Below are positions 35,176 through 47,260 of a stretch of 64,000 nucleotides of DNA, piece by piece; position 1 is the first letter of the stretch; each line of letters opens with the position of its first letter. Both the position numbers and the translations under genes were made by a program. The stretch lies in the NCBI GenBank assembly GCA_015680685.1, contig MNCI01016273.1, forward strand, positions 937,951-1,001,950, in the 5' to 3' direction. The notes under the pieces were generated by a model. It worked only from the letters and a program-made list of their open reading frames with translations, was not told the DNA's origin and made no database searches. The DNA is from Gnetum montanum (Eukaryota; Streptophyta; Gnetopsida; Gnetales; Gnetaceae).

Positions 35176-37697
35176 CTATGTTCTTGATGGTGGTGGCTCC
35201 TCCATTACTTACTTCCCTTTATCATCAATATTCTTAAATTGATATCTTTTTAGTAGCACATGAAGCTTTTCCTCCTTTGTTCTAAGATCATGTACCATCC
35301 ATGCCTATTGTGCAATGTGTGATTGGGTTGGTACATTTCATGAAAATGGAACCTGTAGGAACATTTGATTTGGTTTAATGTACAATTCCATAAACTATTG
35401 TTTTTCTTATTCAAATGATCTAGCCATTTTCCACAATTATTGATAATCTGACATTCTTATGGCCAAGTTAGTTACAATATCTTTCTAGCCCTGGTAGTTA
35501 GCTTTTACTATTTCAAGCTTTGAATTTACCACATGCAACTTTAGTGAAGCATTGTTTTTATTAGTAAATTCTTTCTCATATAAGGTCTACACTGCTACTA
35601 CATGTTTCTCTAATTCATTTCTATGTCTTCCTATTGTTAACATGGCCAACTTAGCATATTAGAGATTTGCTAACCCCATGTATATTGTATGGTCCTTGAT
35701 TTGTAGGTCTTTATTCTTAATCTTAGCTTGGTGGACATGGGCTAGGCTATCCAAGATTAGCTACCATTCTAAAATTGAGCTAATCTTGGCTTTAGCCATC
35801 AGGATTTCTTTCTTGTTAATCTACTCATACATGACCACCTGATCATAGAAATGCTCTTTGAGCCTCTAATACTTCTTAGCTTCATTTCTCCATGTGCTTA
35901 TCTCAATTGCAGACTTTTGATGAATAGCATAGTCTTCTTGTATTGATAATGTCTTATTTACTCTAGCCAACTAGCTCATGTCTTGGTTGACCTATACTAG
36001 TTACTCTTAGATTTTTCGGATGCTCTCCTCAAGGACATTCTTTTACTTCTCCACATTGGTCAACCAACTATTGTTTGTAGCTAATTTTTTTTTTCTTCTT
36101 GCAAGGTGGTAAGTTCCATGGCATGTGTTTATGTCTATGCTTTGGTCACTGGGGTATCCCAAACTACCTTCTCCTTCTCATGTTCCATCTAAAAATTATG
36201 ATGAATGAGGTGATTAATGTGGTCTTTGTGGAATTACTTTAGTTGATCAAGCAAAATAAATTGCATTAGATCTCTCTTTTCTACCCTTAGGGTCATGAGA
36301 TCTTCTTGTAATCTACTAACTTTATTCTAAGCATGCTTTGCCTTGGTCTCTACCATGATCAATTTTCCTTTAGTGGCTATCAAATTAGACTAAACTACAG
36401 TGATATCACTGAGGATATCAAAGACATTTTGCATATGTTTCCCTATCTTAGGTAATTTGTTGAGAACATATTCATGTACAGTAGGAATCACTGAGGAACT
36501 GAAAAGTATTTGAGCATATCTTGCACTTAAAAAATCTATTGTTGACACAACCAGAACATTAAAGGACTTCTTAATATGATTAGTGATCACTTTTACAACT
36601 CCTAATGCATCTTGATGGTGCATAACCACTACCATGACTTCCTCTCTAGTCTGTAGCATCACTTAAAATGATGTAGCATTTTTTGAAATTTGTCGTGACT
36701 AGGCATCTCCTCATCTTATTTGCAATGATATTTGGCCATTGGAAAGGTTTTTTAATATGGTGTGCTTAACTACATTGTCAATTACCTTATAGAGATTGGC
36801 CCCCTCTCATGTTCCCTAACTAATAGTCTCTACAATTTGTTACAAATGACTTACCGAAGGCTTGTAATCTTACAGTGACAGTGGTGGAACTTGTTGTTAT
36901 TATTCTTGCTATTGTTGTTACTATTGATCAATTGGTTTCTAGTTACTATGACTTGCTTGCTATTGTTGAATAGTAGTTTGGATGGTTTCAGCAGGAGTTG
37001 AGCTTGTTGCTCCCTTAGTGCCTATTTGTTTCTCCAACTAATCTTTTTTGGTGGCATGGGTTTTGACATTTCAACATATGATGCATTTTGAACCTTTCTT
37101 AAAACATCATTTATATAATCCAAAATACTTACCTACTTACATAGCTTCCTAATTAGGCAAGGAAATGATAGTGTAGGCTTCCCCACCTTCCTCTCTCCAA
37201 ACTGCCTTTGGATTTCAAGGAAGTATATATGGACGATGTTTACATTAAATTTTCCCATCATAATGATGCTTCCTCTAGCAGCATAAGTAGATATTCAATT
37301 AAGTCTCTTAGTTGGGAATAGGTGGTAGGTGCTAATATTGAAATATATTTTCTCTTCTATAGTCAGCTCACTATATTCCTTATCTTCCTTTCCATAGGCT
37401 CTATACAGCCATAATCTCTTCATAGTAGTGTTAGACCTTGTTGATATTAGCTCCTTTATTTGGCAAATTAAGGACTTTTACTATCACCTCCACTAAGTAT
37501 GATATAGAAATTCCCTCTATCTTCACTGTAGCATCAGCTTGTTTATTTTGCCAAAATTGGAGGCTTTTTCCTAGGTACCATTCTCCACTTTTTCTTAAAG
37601 TGGACCATTAGGGAGCTTATTGGAGTTGGGTTCTGATAACATCTAGGTTAAACTCCATAAATAAACCAAAGTTAAGTTTCACAATTACTATGGACAT
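35176..37697 (-). pseudogene. ORFX of element A, C-terminal part (right copy)
   Basis: Ends at 35,176 with the same EEPPP-type tail as the left copy. It runs to 37,697, where element B is inserted. Joined across B to 46,969-47,260 it would be about 930 codons, the same as ORFX of B. It has many stops. 36,390-36,662 is an open 90-codon stretch. The LEFPCLIRKLCKQ region is near 37,140. Confidence 0.6.
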
Positions 37698-38570
37698 TGA
37701 TGAGTAGCAAGGTATTCCTACACTCAACCATATGAATCACAAGCATTCACACACAATCCAGTCAAATTCTATGAATGGGACTAGTTGTGGTATCTAGATC
37801 ATTATGCTCTGATCATAGTTCACTATCTTTCCACTTAGACTAGTGGTAGCGTTGTCATGTATGGTTTAGTCTAAAGTGAGGTGTATGATTTTTTTTTATT
37901 CTACTTTGATCCTAATGATGATAAAAAGGTAAATTAATTAAGCCAATGAATAATGGAAAATAAGATCTAAACTAGCCTATGTGCAATGAGTATATACTCT
38001 TAATCATCTATATATGTCTTGCACTTCATGAGACTACTTCTGGGATTTCCAAGTGTATGCACTAGTTGTGCCAAATAATACATTGTTGGATTACCAAGGA
38101 CTTTCACTTAAACACTCATGATTAAGGTGTACGCATTCTGCTTAACAACAAGAATAGTAAATAGCAAAAAATAAAAATATTTAACTAAGGAAAATAGTAA
38201 ATAAATAACAATTAAAAGCCATAATAATCTAAGTGAATGCTACAATGATGGAAGTTATCTCGATCTTTATTGCTAGTCATGTAACATGTCCAAGTATGTC
38301 ATACTTGAACAAAGGTGTTGTATGATTATAAACATCACACTACAAGCATGCACTAGGAATAACAAGACTCTAAGAAAGACTGATAGAAACTAAGAACTAA
38401 AACTAAAACTCTACTACTTATTACCTCCTTCAATTGTGCATCCAAGTGTTGTATTTATAGGTTAGCATAGAGGAGATGACATCAGATATCTAACATTGCT
38501 TCCTAGCCCCAACATCAGGGCTCTAACATTGGATATAGGATGTTGGGGCCTAACAAATCATGACTCATCA
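37698..38570 (-). repeat. 3' LTR of B (right copy)
   Basis: 873 bp, TGATGAGTCATGATTTG start and CTCATCA end on the minus strand. TATAAATA at 38,452-38,459. PPT-like AGTCATGGACGTA on the minus strand at 38,571-38,583, one or two changes from a G run. Confidence 0.8.
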
Positions 38571-38759
38571 TACGTCCATGACTAAATGAAAACTCATCCT
38601 TGAGTTAAAAAAAATGAGGAACAAGTTCTTTATAAAATATTTAGAAGGTATGGAATTATTTCTTTACTTAAACATTAAACAAACCAATTGGGTTTTGCAT
38701 GCCACAATGATGTAATACAAACAATAGGATACATTATTACAAAAAAAAAACTGGAAAAC

Positions 38760-41560
38760 TCAGGTGGTGCTCATAGGTGGTGGCTCCTCCATTTCTTGCT
38801 TCGCTTTATTGTCAGGCTTTTAAATTTGTAACAATTCAATAATGCTTGTATCTTCTCCTCTTTCATCCTTGGGTCTTGTATCATCCAAGCTACTGAGCTA
38901 ATATGTGCTAGCACTGGTACATCCCAAGGACATGGTAGTTATGGGAACATCTAATTAGCCTTCACATACCAAGCCACAAACTACCAACAGTCCTCCTCAA
39001 AGGCTCTAACTTTTTCTTTGAGTTAATAATAATCTATTAATCTTCTAGCTAGGCTTGAGGTGATGTCCTTTTGTCCCTAGTAGCTAGCTTTAACGACTAC
39101 CAATTCTAAGTTTGCCAGATGTAGCTTCTACAAATCATCCTTTTGATTTGTAAACTCCTTTTCATACAATGCATAAGTGGTTACTACTTGCTTCTCTAGC
39201 TCATTTTGAGATCGACCTAGTATTAACAAGGCAAGGTTGGCATATTTGAGGTTAGACAATGCCATGTATTCTTTGAAATCCTCAATATGTAGGTCTTTAT
39301 TTTTTACTTTTACTTAGTGGACCAAGGCATAACTATCTAGAATTGGTTGCTACTTAGGATTTTGTGCTAACAAGGAGCTGATGTAATCTTTGGCCATCTG
39401 AATCTCTTTTTCATTTATTTATTTGTATATGTAGACTTGGTCATGGAAATTTTTCTTCAATTTCTCATGCTTCTTGGCCTCATTTTGCCACATGCTAATT
39501 TCAATTATTGATTTCTAATGAATAACAAAAATCTCCTTCATTAAGAGAATTCTTTTCTCTTTGGCTAATCTATTAATATCTTGGTTGACTCTTCCTAGTT
39601 ATTCTCTCAACTAGTAGACACTTTCTTCTAAGATATTATTTTTCTTCTTAACTATGATCAACCTTGAATTCTTCTCAGTGAGTTGCTTATTTTCTTCTTG
39701 TGTGATGGTCAATGCCTTTTTGTATGCATGGGATTGTGCATCAGTAGCAAAGGTATTCCAGACCTCCTTCTCTTTTTCTTGTTTTGTAGTTACATTCTTC
39801 TTAGTTAGCTTGGTCAACTGCTTTGTCCTAAATTATTCTAGATGGTCAAGTGCAAAAAAATGAATAAAGTCCCATCACTTAAATCTTAGGGCAGCCAGCT
39901 CCTATTATAGTCTTTGTGCTTCTGCTTCTACATGCTCTACCTTGACTTCGACCATGACCAGCTTTTCTTTTGTGATGATGAGATTTGACTATGCTACATT
40001 GACATCACTAGGGATGTCAAACAAAGTGATCATCACTTGTTCCATCTACAACAGTTAATCCAAAACATTTTCATGCATCGCAGGAGTCATTGAAGTCCTA
40101 GCTAGAATCTATGAACCTTTGGTCCTAGTAAGATCTACTAGGAGCACAATAGGTACATTGAATGATTCTTTGATATGATCTATGATTACTTTTGTTGTGC
40201 CTACTACATCCTCATGTTGCACCTTCTCTAATTCTGAGTGTTATTTGGAAGGATGTGGCATTTCCAAATGTTTGCCTAGACCATTAGGATCCTCCTCCTT
40301 CTAATTTTAGCGAGATCTCCCCCTATGTTGGATAAGCTAAAATTGTGGATCATACAACATCATCCATCACTTTGAAGAGGTTTGAAGAGGTTGGACTCAT
40401 CCCTACTTCCTTAGCTAACAGCTTTAGCAATCTTCTATAAATGCCTCATCAAGGGCCTATAATCTTGTAGTGGAAATAGTGGTAAAGCTTGTGTTTGTGG
40501 GCATTGCTCAGGCTCACATTGTGTTTCTACTTCTGGCCTTCCCTCCTTCTCCACCTCTTGCTCCTCATCAAGATCTTTTCTTGGTGTTGCAAGTTTGAGG
40601 AGTTCAGTGAAAGAGGCATTTTAAGCCTTCTTGGGGATATCATTCGTATATGTTAGATTTCTAGCATGCTTGCACAACCTTCTAATTAGGTAAGGGAATG
40701 GAATTTTTGGTTTCCCTACCTTCTTTTCTTCGAACCACCATTGAATTTCAGTGAAGTAAAATTAAGGAAGATTGCCTGCAAATTTACCCATTAAAATAGC
40801 ACTTCCCCTGACTGCATATGTTGAGATTCGATTGAGACCTTTGGTGGGAAATATGTGGTGAGTTCAAATCATGAAATACATCCTCTCTTTCAAAGTCATT
40901 TCATTATAAATTTTATCCTTCTTACTGTACATCCATTTCAACCATAGTTTTCTAGTCTCGGGGTTAGATCTGGTGGATAGATGGGCTACCTTAGCCCCTT
41001 CATTTGGTAGATTGAAAGCTATAATGATTGCTTTAACTGAGAATAAGATGTTTACTCCACAAATGTTGATTGTGGTTCCCTCATCTTTGTTATGCCAAAA
41101 TTGATGAGTTTCACCAAGGTACCACTCACCAGTATCCAAAAGGATGGGCCAAAAGGGAGATGCCTTCAATTGCATCTGAATCGCTTCTAGAGAAAACTCC
41201 ATAAATGAGATAAAATTTATTTCCATGATGACTAAGTTCAACATGGACTTCTCTTGAATGGTAGCAAGGCAATCAAGGGGAAATGTGAGATGTTTTCCTT
41301 GCACGAGAGCTTGTGGTTTAATAGCCATCCCTTAGACTAACTTTCCAGTAGCAGGAACCTCTTGGTGAATGTTGAAAGATTGGGCTTCCTATTCCATGTG
41401 TCCTGCATGTTTTCCTTATTGGCCTTGGCCACCTCATGGGCACTTAGCTACTCTTTGCAAAGGTTCATCTTATGCACCTATTTTTGGGGCCATCTACAAT
41501 CAAGCAAAGATCGAGTGTTACTAAGGTTGTATTCTTTATCATTAATCAGTTTATACCTTA
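38760..41560 (-). pseudogene. ORFX of element B (right copy)
   Basis: About 930 codons ending EEPPPMSTT-stop at 38,760. 40,864-41,328 is open for 154 codons and matches the left-copy block with KASPFWPILLDTGEWYLGE, NKDEGTTINI, LNLPNEGAKV-like and LWLKWMY segments. 39,611-39,817 is an uninterrupted coiled-coil stretch rich in K, E, Q and T (TQEENKQLTEKNSRL). An EKEIQMAK helix near 39,400 keeps the CAG codon that became TAG in the left copy. The frame is broken elsewhere. Not recognised as Gag, Pol or Env. Function unknown. Confidence 0.65.
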
Positions 41561-43634
41561 CTCATTACCTTAGTTCATTATGTTCTTAATTCATATGATC
41601 ACAAAGTTAGAAGAATTTTCAAGAAAAATCTCCAAAAAGTATTTATCTCCTTTATGACCCTTCGTAATTAGTTGCTTTTTCCTTGTGTGGCTTATAATGA
41701 TGGTTATGGTTCCTTAGGTGGAAAAACTAAGGTTTCTAGCATTAATATAATTAATTTTTCATGATAACACTTAATTTTTTCACACTCTTTTCCCTTTGAT
41801 ACCTTCTATGTGATGGAAAATTTTAGCAATTTGGTGCAAGGTTGACATGCAACCCACCACCCCCTGCTCCCCCCCTGCACAACTAACTTGAAGAGTCATA
41901 GTTGAGGTAGGTTCAAATGACATAGAAATCAAAGTGGTAGAAGCCAAATATCATAAGAGAGAAGTGGGTGCATAGAGCTCTTAAGTCATGAGAGAAAATT
42001 TGAACAACTCCCCTAGCAGCAAATGATGAAAATGAAGTTTGAGCATTGTGAGGGTTAGATATATAGTCTTTATTCAAACCAACATTAGGTACATGACATT
42101 GCATCAGACCTGACATCAGGTAGGCAATGTTGGGGTCAATGAACTTTTACTGGATGGGGCAGCTGAGCATGGAAACTGAAGCTCTGTGATTTGTTCGAAA
42201 GTTTGAGGTTAATTCCATCAATATGGGGTAAGTGGAAAATTAGTTTGAGGCACCAAAAGTGTGATAGGATGGAGTTAGTGGTGTGAAAAGCATTAGAATG
42301 AGCAAGAAAAAGGACATTGAAATTGAAGTTGTGGATGGATCACATGATATGGAATGGGAAACAATAAAATATAATAGTTTATCACTTGGAGGATGAAGAA
42401 TTATGTCATTGTGTTAAACAAGTACAAGTCACAAAAGCTACACAAGTGGGTCATCCCCAAAGTAGACTCTAGCCTATGATGTCCTTATGTAACCACACTT
42501 AAAAATGCTCATCTGCACTAAAAGGGTTGAATGCAATAAATACTTGTGAAAAAAAACACACATATTAAAACCACCAATTTGAGATAATAACACCATGTCA
42601 CACAAAACCACAAGTTATGATCACTTAGACAATGAGATGAGATGGACTGTAGAAAGGATTGCAGAATTTGGGACACGAGGTGCCTTACCATGGACACAAT
42701 GAAACCTTGTGTGTTATTAATGGTTAAATAATCATGAGTCCTTCTTTCCAAGTTTCAAACCAAGTCCACACCATCTTGTATCATTTCATCCTATCGATGG
42801 ACAATTATAAGACTATCATAATTGTAAGGAGTAACATCATTTGGCATTTTGTCCAAGGAAGGAGATTTATTTATGGCACACGCATATTTTTTTCTTATTC
42901 ACTCTCTTTTTTTTATTCTAAGAAGCCACCAACCTTTAGTCATGGGTACATTTCTTTCCAATGGAACCCACAGAAGTTTATTCAATGTCATTTTAGGTTA
43001 CTCTTACTTCCATTTTTTATTAGATCTATAAGGATATGGTTACAACCTCAACAATAGGATAGAACATATAGAAGTTGCCAAAGAGAATTCAAAAATCCCC
43101 TTGATGTCACACCCTTCACATTTCACCTTGGTTCTACACTCTTCTATCTGGACACAATGATTATAGTTTTATTATTAGGTTGGATGATAAAAAAGATTAT
43201 CATTATGACTACGACAAGAATCTCTTATTAATGGAATGAATGGATGGATTTCATGGTCTCAATGTCTGAATAATTAGTCCCTTATGACTGGATAACATAG
43301 AGAAAACCTCACCTTAATGGGATACATGATCATTTTATTCACAAGCGAGATTACATAACAAAGAAAATGAAAACAACAACTAGAAAAAATTGGAAGAAAT
43401 AAGAAAAATTAGATCAAGAAATAGGAAAATGACAAAAAATTGTAAAACAAAAAGATGAAAAACATTTAAGAATCTTGAAGATTAGAAAAAAGGATGACCC
43501 CCACAACTAAGCATTTGGTCATGACAAGGATTAATAAATGGATAAATAGGATCCATGCATGTATGAAACATTGGTAACCGTTCATGCCCTAGCCATTGGA
43601 TATCTATTTGTGGTGTGGTGCTTGGGTAGAAAAA
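41561..43634. other. Element B middle region (right copy)
   Basis: No gene is recognised. 41,700-42,130 contains a C-rich run (41,858-41,876) and a stretch resembling the U3 and TATA part of a diverged LTR (GATATATAGTC near 42,056), missing from the left copy. 42,734-43,057 has a plus-strand frame shared with the left copy but antisense to the element. Confidence 0.5.
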
Positions 43635-45983
43635 TCATGAGTCACACACTTGATTGTTAAACGTATAGTCGATCAAGGTATGTGGTGTGTTAATGTTATG
43701 GATTTCTAGCCCACGATTGTATCCTTGATCATGATATGGTATGCATGGATTTATTTGTCTCCCCACACTATTAGATTCATTGTTTGGGTTTTGGATTGGA
43801 GTAATGATGGATGGTGGTCCTTGTGCATGATCAGAGGATGGTGGTTGAGACAAGGAAGGTGATGCATTAGACTGCCATTATGTTGGTTTGGATGATGTGG
43901 TGGATCCATGCATGGTATGCTTCAGCTTACAACCTTTTCTCTAGAAGGGACATTTCTTACATTGTGGTTAAGATCCACTAGTATCAATGTGTCTTTGAAC
44001 ATTTGCAGCACAAGTGGCATTTGTTTGTTAGTATTGTGGTGCTAAATCTTCTTATGTCATTGGTAGTGGCCTGTAATGAGATGGCATATGAGAATATCAA
44101 GGGTAGGATGGATGGTAAGAGGCACGAGGTGGTGATCCTTCATGGGATGTCATGCATTGATGGTACCTAAGAGAGTGGTAGTGGCAATTTGAGGTAGAGG
44201 ATGTATAACTAGTTGGAGAAACAAGATGTTGAACATAATATCCATGCAGTTCTAGTAGATAGGACAAATAGAGCTAATTTGATGGTGGCCTCCCCCACGA
44301 CTATGGTTGTTGCCACTATGGTTGATGACTATGTTGAGGCTGGTAATAAGTTCCCCTAGGATGGTACAATCAGTTGTGGGACTATTTATAATTTCCCTAT
44401 GGGAGAGGAAATCTCTTAGGCATGTGCTTTTGCACAAACTTCAAATTTAAGGTACTTTTCTGATACTCTTGTAGATGCAACAACATTGGGAAATGGTCCT
44501 TTATGTGGTCATATATGTAGATGTCACAACCATTATCTTTATCTATGGTTGAGTATATAGCCTCACTTTCTTTATCTATTTTTCCCATTTACTGAAAATA
44601 GTTCTTAGCTATTTCTTGGTTCTGTATCCTTTGATGATTATGATCACTTGGCTCATTTTGCATGATCCTCTCCTCAACTATCTCAATGAGATTTTTACTG
44701 TTTTCGTATACCCATTTAGACATCCTATCAAAATTTGCTTCAAGTTCATCAATAAACTTCTATATTGGCAAGGTTTGTTGCAGAATCACCTTATCAAGAG
44801 TGTTTTCATTTTCCTTACCATAGAACTAGACCTTCTTTTATTGAAGAGTTGGGCCCCATTGATATTTCTCGACATTCTCCCATTTTCATATCTCTCCTTC
44901 TTCTTTTCCCAGATGCTCGATTAGCTCTTGGATCTGATGGACTTGGAGCTTGTATAATTGCCCTAGGGCATACATCCTAAGGATCTACCTTGTTTCATTA
45001 TGAAGCCCATCTATAATGCGGAAAATTTTCCTTTCCTCAAAGAAACCATGGCCTACGCATCTATTCAATAGGGAATAATATCTATCTAAGGCCATGTTCA
45101 AGGGTTTATGTTGTTCTTGCTACCACTCTTGGATCCATCTCCTCAAATTGGACACCTTTGCATAGCTTTGTTATTTCTCATTGAAAAGTTCCAACATTGT
45201 GGACCATCATTAGATTAAACTTGGTCTTAATGATCTATACCACACTTTAGCTCTATCAATCAGTGTCCTGGGAAAGAGCTTAAGCTTTTGCCATCCACTT
45301 TCAACGTTGTAACAAATACAAGCATCTTGGAAGGCTTGTAAATGATGTTGTGGATTTGAATCATAGCCTCTTGAAAATTTAGGGATATTATTCATATCAA
45401 TCCTAGGTAAGAAACTCTCTTTGCGATGCCTACGAGATATCTTAACAGCCTCTATTATGTTCATCATGCTCTTAGCGGCCAAAAAGATGTCATTAGACAA
45501 GTTGTGATGAAAATTTCTATTTGGTTGATGGTGACGATTGGACTTGTGTTCATGTTGATGACCTTGAGTGTGTCTATGGGTTTGATTTTTACTTTTATTC
45601 CAATCCTTTAATGGAAATTTATCTCTATAACTACATTCATCTTCTTCAAAACTAGAAATTTAAGGGAAAGAGGAAGATGAGGATCTAGAAGAATTACCAT
45701 GGCTTCTATGTTGTTCCTCAAGGTCCCTTAAATTATCATTTCTTGGTTTTGAGGAGGTCTTAGGCCTTGAGGCCTCCCCTAGTTCAAGACTTACATCATC
45801 TCCTCCATGATTATCTACCTGAGGTGAATGTATTCTTTGCATGTCATTATGGTGGTCATGATCATAAGAAATCCTTGCATAAGATTGGTGACTCCAATTT
45901 TCTTCATCATATATCTCATTATTTCTCTAATGAATGTGTTCACTATATAGTGCTACATCACTTCCATTTGAGAGAGACATCAT
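43635..45983 (-). pseudogene. Gag of element B
   Basis: A single minus-strand frame runs from ATG at 45,983 to a stop at 43,635 (about 780 codons), interrupted by stops. The open pieces at 45,842-45,660, 45,500-45,210, 44,588-44,397 and 43,853-43,635 all lie in this one frame. The N-terminal part is rich in His, Ser and Asp. The gag core is KFSRGYDSNPQHHLQAFQDA, then WQKLKLFPRTLIDRAKVWY, then YYSLLNRCVGHGF. A Cys motif, CKKCPF-stop-RKGCKLKH, lies at 43,912-43,960 (C-x2-C-x6-C-x3-H). This is not the usual CCHC knuckle. Confidence 0.7.
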
Positions 45984-46085
45984 TATTGGTTTATGGTGTG
46001 TGTGAGTTAATATTTTCTAAAAGATATATCATTAATACCTTTACAATGATTGTGCATAATATAACTAATCTAGATAACTAGCACC

Positions 46086-46104
46086 ATCCCTGGGAACAGT
46101 GCCA
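46086..46104 (-). other. PBS of element B, tRNA-Asp type
   Basis: The minus strand reads TGGCACTGTTCCCAGGGAT, one base inside the LTR end (CTCATCA, T, TGG). The complement of the plant tRNA-Asp 3' end, from memory TGGCGCCGTTGCCGGGGAT, agrees at 15 of 19 positions. Three of the four differences are transitions. Confidence 0.75.
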
Positions 46105-46105
46105 A

Positions 46106-46963
46106 TGATGAGAGGCAAGGTACCCCTACACTCAACCATACAAATCACAAGCATTCATGCATGATGTGGTTGAATTCCGTGGATGGGACTAGTTGTGGTG
46201 TCTAGATCATTATGCTCTAATCATAGTTCATTGTCTTCCCTCTTGGACTAGTGATAGCTTTTTCATGTATGATTTAATCTAGAGTGAGGCATATGATGTT
46301 GTCTAATTCTACTTTTCTCCTAATGACGATAAAGAGGTAAATTAATTAATCCAATGAATAATGGAAAAAAATATCAAAACTAGCCTATGTGCGATGAGTA
46401 TTCACTCTTAATCATCCCTATACATCTTGGACTTCATGAGACTACTTCTGGGATTGCCAAGTGTATGTCACTAATTGTGCCAAATAATACACTATTGGAT
46501 TACCAAGTACTTCCACTTAAATGCTCGTGATTAAGGTGTATGCATTCTGCTTAACAATAGGAATAGTAAATAGCAATAAATGGGAATATTTAACTAAATA
46601 AAATAGTAAATAATTAACAATTAAAAGCAATGATAATCTAAGTGAATGTTGTAAAGATGGGAGTAATCTTAATCTTTATTGCCAATTATGTAACATGTCC
46701 AAGTACATCACACTTGAACAAAGGCAATACAATTACAAACATCACATTGCAAGCATGCACTAGGAACAACAGGACTCTAGGAAAGACTAATAAAAATTGA
46801 AAACTAAAACTAAAACTCTATTGCTTATTACCCCCTTCAATCGTGCATCCAAGTGTTGTATTTATAGGCTGACATAGAGGAGATGACATCAGATATCCAA
46901 CATTGCTTCCTAGCCTTGACATTGGGGCTCCAACATCGGGGCCTAACAAATTATAACTCATCA
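46106..46963 (-). repeat. 5' LTR of B
   Basis: 858 bp, partner of 37,698-38,570. U3 up to the TATA box is only about 97 bp, leaving over 700 bp for R and U5. Confidence 0.85.
46859..46866 (-). promoter_or_regulatory. TATA box in 5' LTR of B
   Basis: TATAAATA on the minus strand, in CCTATAAATACAACACTTGG, the sequence kept in LTRs A, B and C. It is the likely promoter of B. Confidence 0.6.
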
Positions 46964-46968
46964 AACAT

Positions 46969-47260
46969 GATGGACTTCTCCTAAATGGCTTGGAGGCATT
47001 CAGGTGACAGCATGAGGTACTATTCTTGTTCTAGCTCCTATGGTGCTTCAATTTGTACTTGGGTAGATTGTTTAATAGAAAGCACTTGTTGATGAATGCT
47101 AAAAAATTGTACTTCCTACTCCACATGTTTTGTCGATGGAGTTTATTCTCCAATGCAACCTCTCCCTTGGCCTCTTGGTCTTTTGATTTTTCATTGTCAA
47201 GGTTCTCCTTTTCGTATCCTTTTTGGTGCAATACGCAATCAACAAAGGGTTAAGACCATT
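46969..47260 (-). pseudogene. ORFX of element A, N-terminal part (right copy)
   Basis: Resumes where 37,697 broke off. 47,031-47,231 is open for 66 codons and aligns with the ORFX-B N-terminus: VALENKLHRQNMWSRKYNFL against VNMQKTWNRKPNLSTF-type sequence. It shows that B landed within the coding part of A. Confidence 0.6.

Larger units (their letters stand above)
37698..46963 (-). mobile_element. LTR retrotransposon B nested in ORFX of A
   Basis: 9.27 kb, minus strand. LTRs lie at 37,698-38,570 and 46,106-46,963. The target duplication is GACAT (37,693-37,697) and AACAT (46,964-46,968), one transition apart. The PBS at 46,086-46,104 matches tRNA-Asp at 15 of 19 positions. Interior: gag (43,635-45,983), a non-coding-looking middle, and ORFX (38,760-41,560). 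No pol is found. The LTRs are about 85% identical in the first 195 bp compared. The host sequence resumes the ORFX frame of A on both sides. Confidence 0.85.
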
